Source: Candidatus Poseidoniaceae archaeon (GTDB lineage: Archaea; Thermoplasmatota; Poseidoniia; Poseidoniales; Poseidoniaceae). Taken from it: 7,804 nt of DNA. Each line of letters starts with the position of its first letter. The stretch's first letter is position 1. Made by a program: the position numbers and the translations under genes. Location: positions 1 through 7,804 of the forward strand of contig DUJK01000208.1 of NCBI GenBank assembly GCA_013329925.1, in the 5' to 3' direction. The notes below the pieces were generated by a model that worked only from the letters and a program-made list of their open reading frames with translations, made no database searches and was not told where the DNA came from. Shown here piece after piece: positions 1 through 4,367 of the stretch.

Positions 1-86
1 GTTGTAAACATCAAGCTGTTGGTTGGTTCAGCAAGCCCGGTTAGGTCATCGATATAGTCCGAATTCGACAAGTCGTCTTCGCCCAT
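1..86 (-). CDS. 5' fragment of an unidentified protein, running off the left edge
   Basis: An ATG at 86-84 opens a frame that stays open for 28 full codons to the window edge. The visible N-terminus is acidic (MGEDDLSNSDYIDDLTGLAE, then PTNSLMFT). It has no signal peptide or membrane segment, so it is probably a cytosolic protein. The start lies 20 bases after the hflX stop on the same strand, which suggests co-transcription with hflX. No Shine-Dalgarno sequence is visible at normal spacing. Instead a perfect 6-bp inverted repeat (87-103) abuts the start codon. I do not recognise the family, and too little is present to assign a function. It could also be a chance open frame, but its position and the need for a gene after hflX make a real gene more likely. 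Confidence 0.55.
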   Translation of the reverse strand, partial: MGEDDLSNSDYIDDLTGLAEPTNSLMFT

Positions 87-103
87 GAAGTTGCTAGAAC
101 TTC
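87..103 (-). repeat. Perfect 6-bp inverted repeat directly before the start of the left-edge gene
   Basis: On the minus strand GAAGTT, a 5-base spacer CTAGC and AACTTC form a perfect stem-loop. It fills most of the 20-base gap between the hflX stop and the next ATG, and its last base touches the ATG. No T-run follows, so a classical terminator is unlikely. It could modulate translation of the downstream gene or be coincidental. Confidence 0.35.
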
Positions 104-106
104 TTC

Positions 107-1510
107 CTACTTGACTCCAATGCGCCCGTTGGAATTTGCTATTAGTCTTGCAAGAGATTGTTCGCTAATCCACACTTGCATTGTTATTGCACCTTGTTCG
201 TCAACTGATTTGTCTATCACCATAGCGGCATCATACACATCAGCCACATAGCCTTCAATATTTCTTCCTGTATCTGCTTGGGTAAGTAACAGGGTGGCTG
301 GTTGACCAAATAGCATCGCGAGCATCTCATCCTGCAATTCCTCGATTCCAATGTCTTGATGGACTGAGATTGCCATCGGTTTACTATAGCCACAATCAAT
401 TACCATCGCTGCTTTTTGAGCAAGTTCTTGGGGCCCTAATGATTCTACCTTAGTCAAGACGCACATTATTTTGCGCTCAACAACGATTTGCTCGGCTTGA
501 TCTTCACTAAGATATCTGGTATTAATTTCGCGCCGCGTGGCGGACAGTTTTCGTTCAAATTCGCTTAATTCGTCTGTTGCATCAACAAGTAACAGCAGCA
601 TATCACACTCTAATGCTTCGGCAAGAGTAGCTCTAAATGCATCGAGTGTTGCATTTGGTAAATTGTCAATAAACCCAATAGTATCAGCAAGTAATACTCT
701 TGGACTTGCTGCAAGACGCCCCACTGTTGTCTCTAAAGTAGAAAACAACTTATCTTCAACAAGCACTTCTTTACCAGACATTTTGAGGAAAAAACTGGAT
801 TTACCCGCATTGGTATATCCTGCAATGCCCACTGTAACTGCGCCACTTCTCATTCTTTGGCGACGTCTCTCAGATTGGGCTTTCGAGTGCTTTTGTTGGC
901 GTTTTCGCAAAGAGGTTAATTCGCGATTAATGTTGGCGATTACCGCTTGTAATGCAGTCACTCCGCCTCCACCATACCCAGCTCGCTCACCGGTTGTTGT
1001 TTGATTAGCAAGCTCCCTAAGTACAGTTCTATCTGATTGTAATCTTGCAATCCTTACCTGTGTTCTAGCTTCTAATGAGTTGGCGTGCGAAGTAAATAAT
1101 GAAAGTAATAATCGCACCCTATCCCACACTTCTACACCTGCAGCCTCGCTTACTGCAACAAGCTGTCTTGGTGTTGCATTAGTATGAATCAACACCAAAT
1201 CGACCTTTGACCATGGGTGGCCGTCAACTCGTAACCTAAGTTCGTCTGCTACATCTTGTAACCGGCCTTTGCCGAAATATCCCTTGGCATCAATTGAACC
1301 TGGCTGGATTATCTTCTCGACAATTATTATCCCCATTGTTTCAACCAACTGGCAAAACTCATTGGTATCTTCTAGGCCTCGAACCAGTAGCAATGCTCGA
1401 CGGCCTTGGTGGTTGGTTCGTGCCTCACCTAGTGATACACCGCCTGCACCAGCTAGAACCTCGTAATTTGGTTCTTGCTTCGCCATACTTAGTCCAAGAG
1501 TCATCCTCAT
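107..1510 (-). CDS. hflX: HflX family ribosome-associated GTPase
   Basis: HflX proteins bind ribosomes and hydrolyse GTP; in bacteria they split stalled or stressed ribosomes. The order here is typical: an N-terminal HflX domain (about residues 38-140), a basic helical linker (about 140-222), a G domain (about 225-400) and a short C-terminal domain. Visible GTPase motifs are the P-loop GYTNAGKSS (231-239), switch I TTVGRL (261-266), DTIGF (276-280) and a degenerate G4 TKVE (353-356) where NKxD is expected. The linker has GYGGGGVTALQ (178-188) where most family members have GPGETQLE. Length (467 residues) is somewhat above the usual 370-430. ATGs lie at 1510, 1504 and 1486. The first has a G-rich, SD-like stretch before it, while the third (MAKQEP) lies at leaderless distance from a TATA-like box. 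The assignment is firm; the exact start is not. It is divergent from the pcc1-like gene and probably co-transcribed with the gene at 1-86. Confidence 0.93.
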   Translation of the reverse strand: MRMTLGLSMAKQEPNYEVLAGAGGVSLGEARTNHQGRRALLLVRGLEDTNEFCQLVETMGIIIVEKIIQPGSIDAKGYFGKGRLQDVADELRLRVDGHPWSKVDLVLIHTNATPRQLVAVSEAAGVEVWDRVRLLLSLFTSHANSLEARTQVRIARLQSDRTVLRELANQTTTGERAGYGGGGVTALQAVIANINRELTSLRKRQQKHSKAQSERRRQRMRSGAVTVGIAGYTNAGKSSFFLKMSGKEVLVEDKLFSTLETTVGRLAASPRVLLADTIGFIDNLPNATLDAFRATLAEALECDMLLLLVDATDELSEFERKLSATRREINTRYLSEDQAEQIVVERKIMCVLTKVESLGPQELAQKAAMVIDCGYSKPMAISVHQDIGIEELQDEMLAMLFGQPATLLLTQADTGRNIEGYVADVYDAAMVIDKSVDEQGAITMQVWISEQSLARLIANSNGRIGVK

Positions 1511-1514
1511 ATCA
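1507..1514. promoter_or_regulatory. TATA-like element possibly shared by hflX and the pcc1-like gene
   Basis: The plus strand reads TCATATCA (minus TGATATGA). Its centre lies 24.5 bases from the plus-strand ATG at 1535 and also 24.5 bases from the minus-strand ATG at 1486. Archaeal TATA boxes sit roughly 25-27 bases upstream of the transcription start, so both genes could be transcribed leaderless from one element. The match to a TATA consensus is weak and the element lies inside the longer hflX reading frame, so this is tentative. Confidence 0.25.
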
Positions 1515-1515
1515 G

Positions 1516-1526
1516 CCCACCCCCTC
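1516..1526 (-). promoter_or_regulatory. G-rich SD-like stretch before the longest hflX start
   Basis: On the minus strand GAGGGGGTGGG ends five bases before the ATG at 1510. It shares GGTG with the archaeal SD consensus GGAGGTGAT, at workable spacing. It favours the 1510 start, but the match is imperfect. It overlaps the C-rich upstream region of the divergent gene, so its composition may have another cause. Confidence 0.3.
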
Positions 1527-1534
1527 GAAGGGCT

Positions 1535-1759
1535 ATGGTCGAATCTTACACCGCCACAATTCAGTGGTCTGGAGATGCTGCATTGGGCACCGTATTATTG
1601 GCTGCTGCTAGCCGACCGGGCTGCTCGGCAAAGTTAACAGAAAGTGATGGAATTGCCGAGTTAGAAGTGGTTGTCGAAGATTCTTCAATCCAGTCTTTAA
1701 GAGATAGGGTTGATGAATTGATGGTCGCTTTATCTGATATTGAAGAAAGTAGTAAGTGA
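1535..1759 (+). CDS. Pcc1-like KEOPS complex subunit
   Basis: This 74-residue protein has the size and secondary-structure order of archaeal Pcc1: a first strand (YTATIQW, 5-11), a helix (about 14-26), two strands (about 29-48, including AELEVVVEDSS) and a C-terminal helix with the family-like pattern SLRDRVDELMVALSDIEE (about 54-71). Pcc1 is the small dimerising subunit of KEOPS, which works with Kae1 and Bud32 in making N6-threonylcarbamoyladenosine at position 37 of tRNAs. No other KEOPS gene is in the window. It is the only plus-strand gene here, divergent from hflX and ending two bases from the convergent xth. The reading frame is intact and the ATG is the natural start, although the SD signal is poor. 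The call rests on length and helix pattern in a short, fast-evolving family, so an unrelated small protein remains possible. Confidence 0.6.
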   Translation: MVESYTATIQWSGDAALGTVLLAAASRPGCSAKLTESDGIAELEVVVEDSSIQSLRDRVDELMVALSDIEESSK

Positions 1760-1761
1760 CT

Positions 1762-2538
1762 TCATTCAAGGTCTAATATAACTGGTGCGTGATCGGAAAT
1801 ATCTAGCCCGCCTTGACGCTCTATACGGACATCTTTGACTAGTTTCTTAGCTGCTTTATTTAGTAAGAAATAATCTATTCTCCAGCCCCTATCCTTTGCC
1901 CTTGCCTGTCCACGGTTTGACCACCAACTGTATTTCTGAACCCCTGGCCCCACATGTTCCCTAAATACATCATGCCAACCATCGTCCAATAATTGTGAAA
2001 ACCATGCTCGCTCTTGTGGCAAAAAGCCACTCATTTTAGCGTTGCCTTTGGGATTCCAAATATCATCTTCAGTATGAGCAACATTAAGATCGCCACAAAC
2101 CACTACTGGCGTTTCATACGACAGGTAGGGTTGTAGGAATTCACGCCATTCCGCCATCCATGTTTCTTTGAAATGCTGTCTTTCCTCACCACTTGAACCG
2201 CTAGGTAAATAGGTGTTTATGCAGGTTATTGCTCCGTGTTTTGTAACAATTATTCTGCCTTCTGAATCGTTTGCATCAATCGCTGATGGTTTGCCGGTTT
2301 GAATCACTTCCATTGGGCTGCGGGAGATTGTCGCGACTCCCGAATAGCCCTTTTTTTCTGCTGTATGAAGGTGGTAGGAGTAACCCTCTGGCCACGACCA
2401 ATTTTTGGGTAATTGTTCTGGCAGGGCTCTAACCTCTTGTAGCATCCAGATATCTGCATCGATAGACTTGAAATATCCGTCAATACCTTTTCTTATGGCG
2501 GCTCTAATTCCATTAACGTTCCATGATACTAGGCGCAT
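1762..2538 (-). CDS. xth: Exodeoxyribonuclease III / AP endonuclease (Xth/ExoA type)
   Basis: This enzyme cuts DNA on the 5' side of abasic sites in base excision repair and often has 3'-5' exonuclease or phosphodiesterase activity. The 258-residue protein is full length for the family and shows the expected motifs of the endonuclease/exonuclease/phosphatase fold in order: SWNVNGIRA (5-13, metal-binding Asn7), LQEVRA (33-38, metal-binding Glu35), TYLPSG (109-114, active-site Tyr110), GDLNVAH (149-155, Asp150 and Asn152), RIDYFL (220-225, Asp222) and SDHAPV (248-253, catalytic Asp249-His250). It has no signal peptide, so it acts in the cytoplasm. It lies 43 bases after the FAD oxidoreductase gene and may be last in that operon, or be started by a weak TATA-like box in the gap. 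All key residues are present, so activity is expected. Confidence 0.96.
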   Translation of the reverse strand: MRLVSWNVNGIRAAIRKGIDGYFKSIDADIWMLQEVRALPEQLPKNWSWPEGYSYHLHTAEKKGYSGVATISRSPMEVIQTGKPSAIDANDSEGRIIVTKHGAITCINTYLPSGSSGEERQHFKETWMAEWREFLQPYLSYETPVVVCGDLNVAHTEDDIWNPKGNAKMSGFLPQERAWFSQLLDDGWHDVFREHVGPGVQKYSWWSNRGQARAKDRGWRIDYFLLNKAAKKLVKDVRIERQGGLDISDHAPVILDLE

Positions 2539-2562
2539 GATTTACCGGTCAAGCCGGCAGTG

Positions 2563-2568
2563 AATAAC
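2563..2568 (-). promoter_or_regulatory. Weak TATA-like box before xth
   Basis: On the minus strand GTTATT occupies positions -30 to -25 relative to the xth ATG at 2538, the same offset as the better box before the LURP-one gene. This fits a leaderless archaeal transcript. The hexamer is a poor consensus match, and the 43-base gap could equally be spanned by read-through from the upstream gene. Confidence 0.27.
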
Positions 2569-2581
2569 GATTTCATTCGGT

Positions 2582-3712
2582 TCATCTTGTTGGGTGAAGT
2601 TCTGTTAATTTCTTAGCAGCGCTTTTACCGGTATCTGCTGCTGCATCAGCAAGCACATAATTCGAGTTGACCCACTGTCCGGCGAGTAAAATATTGTGTT
2701 TAGCAAAAGTGCCCACGTCCACGCCCCCTTGATAGCCTACAATGATGCTGGCTTGGCGTAAATCTGTAACAATGTTATTTTGCCATCCTGAAATATACTT
2801 ATCAAGGAAATCAACTAATTTTGCCGAGCGTTGTTTTGCTGATTGGTATAATTTATCAGCACCACTCAGGCCACCAACAGCAATTGCCGAAATATGCGAC
2901 CCACTGGCACCAAGCCTAGGTTGTACAGCAATGTTATCAAATACTGCCATTTTGCTGCTTGAATCAACAATTGCGTGTTTACCCGACATTGGTTTGGAAG
3001 AGATCCCTGCCTCGATAAAACTGGCAGTAATTTTACTGATATTGCCAAATTCTTGTCGGGTTAAATCCTCATCCACGGTTTCAAGCAATTGTTTGGCAGT
3101 ATTTACTCCGCAAGCTAGTATTACCGCATCACATTCAACTTCCCTGCCATCGGTTAAGCAAATCTTGTTTTTGTTGATCTTGGCTACATCACAATTTGTT
3201 TCGATTAGCACCCCTATTTCATCTAAAGCCGCACCAAGTCTACCCACTAGCCCAATCCAGCCCTCGTTGGAAATACATAACTTACTCTTACGAAGTGACT
3301 TGTTACGATTTTGATTTTGCTTTCCCCCCCAATTGTTTAGGAATTTCACTGCTTGAAAGTAGGGGTTTGATTCGTCTTGATTTCTCAGTGCTCTGAGATT
3401 TTCGGCTGCTTGTTTGATATTGCCTGTTGGCCGAATTAAACCATGACCTGCTGCTTCAATTTTGTCCAATCGCAGAGGTTTCAATGAGATTTTCGTTCTG
3501 CTTAGCTTGTGACATAATTGGTAGAATGGGCCCTTTTTATCAAGTAAATGAGGGCCGTAGTGAAGTGAAAATCCGTCGACATTTTGTGATGTGCCTCGCC
3601 CGCCTATGCGGGAGGACTTTTCCAATAAAACAACGTGGTGGCCAAATGATGATGCATGGATTGCCGCCGATAAGCCAGCAATACCCGCCCCGACAATTAT
3701 TACTCGCGCCAC
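2582..3712 (-). CDS. FAD-dependent oxidoreductase, phytoene-desaturase/amine-oxidase type
   Basis: The N-terminus is a dinucleotide-binding Rossmann fold: GAGIAG (8-13) after a hydrophobic strand, with Glu31 at the end of the second strand to hold the ribose. RIGGRG (35-40) is the second FAD motif typical of phytoene desaturases, protoporphyrinogen oxidases and amine oxidases. A further strand and FAD-contact region is DAVILACG (195-202). The C-terminal FAD motif is ILLAGQWVNSN followed by ADAAADTGKSAA (about 341-366). At 376 residues it is shorter than classical CrtI-type desaturases (about 490-520), so part of the substrate domain is reduced and the substrate cannot be named. No signal peptide is present. 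The start is GTG at 3712; an in-frame stop lies seven codons upstream and no ATG lies between, which decides the start. It follows the LURP-one gene by 54 bases, a gap that holds a perfect stem-loop. A G7 run at 3324-3330 is read without interruption. Confidence 0.85.
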   Translation of the reverse strand: MARVIIVGAGIAGLSAAIHASSFGHHVVLLEKSSRIGGRGTSQNVDGFSLHYGPHLLDKKGPFYQLCHKLSRTKISLKPLRLDKIEAAGHGLIRPTGNIKQAAENLRALRNQDESNPYFQAVKFLNNWGGKQNQNRNKSLRKSKLCISNEGWIGLVGRLGAALDEIGVLIETNCDVAKINKNKICLTDGREVECDAVILACGVNTAKQLLETVDEDLTRQEFGNISKITASFIEAGISSKPMSGKHAIVDSSSKMAVFDNIAVQPRLGASGSHISAIAVGGLSGADKLYQSAKQRSAKLVDFLDKYISGWQNNIVTDLRQASIIVGYQGGVDVGTFAKHNILLAGQWVNSNYVLADAAADTGKSAAKKLTELHPTR

Positions 3713-3739
3713 GGCCCTGCTAAACTGTGATTAAGCATG

Positions 3740-3760
3740 AAACCATTGTTTGAATGGTTT
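3740..3760 (-). repeat. Perfect 8-bp stem-loop between the LURP-one and oxidoreductase genes
   Basis: AAACCATT, a 5-base spacer and AATGGTTT form a perfect inverted repeat in the 54-base gap. It starts seven bases after the upstream stop codon and ends 27 bases before the GTG start. The stem is AT-rich and is followed by only three T residues, so it would be a weak intrinsic terminator. It could be an operator for a dimeric regulator, an RNA-processing site, or a partial terminator that lowers expression of the oxidoreductase. Confidence 0.5.
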
Positions 3761-3766
3761 GTATGA

Positions 3767-4330
3767 TTAGCCTTGACGGCCTTCAATAGCGGAATTAAGT
3801 AGGGCAATGGCTGCAATCATTCTTCGATCCATTGGGTGGCCGGGTGGTATTGTTAACAGCGATTTTTTGATAATTGGGTTAAATTGTTGGTGAATTGTTA
3901 TACCTTCATGGCCGGGAATTTCAAAGTGAAATTTAGCTGGAATAAGTGGTATAAATCGACGCAGAATAGCAATACTGTCTTCAATTAATTCGCCGTATTG
4001 ATTTCCTTCAACGTCTAGAAGTTTCCAACTATCTTTGACTATTGACTTCATGAAATTTCTCTTGACAGAGCCAATGTGTTCATTGGTTGACAAATCAAAA
4101 ACATCGTAGGTTGCAGCTAAATCAAGGACGCTTCTAGCTTTGATTTGTAACAGAGCAACTGAGCACGATTCATCTGCGTATAATATAATATCTTCTTTCA
4201 GTTTGAAGCGCTTTTGCTTGGAGTAAGCAACTACATTTCCTGACACGTCTTTGAACCAAAAGGCTCCACCAAGGATTCGTAAAAATTTTGTTTGGATAAG
4301 ATATTGGTCCATCTCGAATAGTGGGCTCAT
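3767..4330 (-). CDS. LURP-one-related / Tubby C-terminal-like protein
   Basis: The 187-residue sequence matches the LURP-one-related (LOR) pattern: a lead-in strand (DQYLIQTKF, 8-16), short beta hairpins (GAFWFKDVSGNVVAYSK, 22-38), the central pair YDVFDLSTNEHIGSVKR (75-91) and SWKLLDVEGNQYGELIEDS (101-119), and a hydrophobic C-terminal helix after MDRR (about 167-184). The family folds as a beta barrel around a central helix, like Tubby and phospholipid scramblases. The molecular role of prokaryotic members is unknown; membrane-lipid association has been proposed from the fold. There is no signal peptide and no obvious membrane helix except the mildly hydrophobic C-terminal one. ATGs lie at 4330 and 4312. 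The first is preferred because a TATA-like box lies exactly 25-30 bases before it and neither has an SD. It follows the transporter gene by 37 bases. Confidence 0.8.
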   Translation of the reverse strand: MSPLFEMDQYLIQTKFLRILGGAFWFKDVSGNVVAYSKQKRFKLKEDIILYADESCSVALLQIKARSVLDLAATYDVFDLSTNEHIGSVKRNFMKSIVKDSWKLLDVEGNQYGELIEDSIAILRRFIPLIPAKFHFEIPGHEGITIHQQFNPIIKKSLLTIPPGHPMDRRMIAAIALLNSAIEGRQG

Positions 4331-4354
4331 GTTCTTTGGTCACTATTCATTTTG

Positions 4355-4360
4355 ATATAA
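4355..4360 (-). promoter_or_regulatory. TATA box for a leaderless transcript of the LURP-one gene
   Basis: On the minus strand TTATAT sits at -30 to -25 relative to the ATG at 4330, the standard distance of an archaeal TATA box from the transcription start. No SD precedes the ATG, which fits a leaderless mRNA. The box falls in the 37-base gap after the transporter stop, so it would be an internal promoter in an otherwise co-directional cluster. Purine content just upstream (CCAATAG) gives at most a weak BRE. Confidence 0.5.
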
Positions 4361-4367
4361 CTATTGG

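Noticed and set aside
537..1004. Plus-strand open frame of 155 codons opposite hflX
   Set aside because: It lies wholly antisense to a well-supported GTPase gene, its translation is Ser/Ala-rich low-complexity sequence without domains, and it has no start signal. It is a shadow of the hflX codon pattern.
1522..1532. CCCT-CGA-AGGG in the hflX/pcc1 gap, considered as an operator
   Set aside because: Only four base pairs with a three-base loop, imperfect as a longer palindrome, and explained by the C-rich stretch already noted.
2543..2557. CCGG-TCAAG-CCGG in the gap before xth, considered as a terminator stem
   Set aside because: The stem is only four bases, each arm is itself a palindrome, and no T-tract follows.
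2742..3314. Plus-strand open frame of 190 codons opposite the FAD oxidoreductase
   Set aside because: The opposite strand encodes conserved FAD-binding motifs throughout. The antisense translation has no recognisable domain or consistent hydrophobic pattern.
3324..3330. Run of seven C (G on the coding strand) in the oxidoreductase gene, considered as a phase-variation tract
   Set aside because: The frame reads through intact as Trp-Gly-Gly with conserved motifs on both sides, and a seven-base run is short for programmed slippage. There is no other sign of phase variation.
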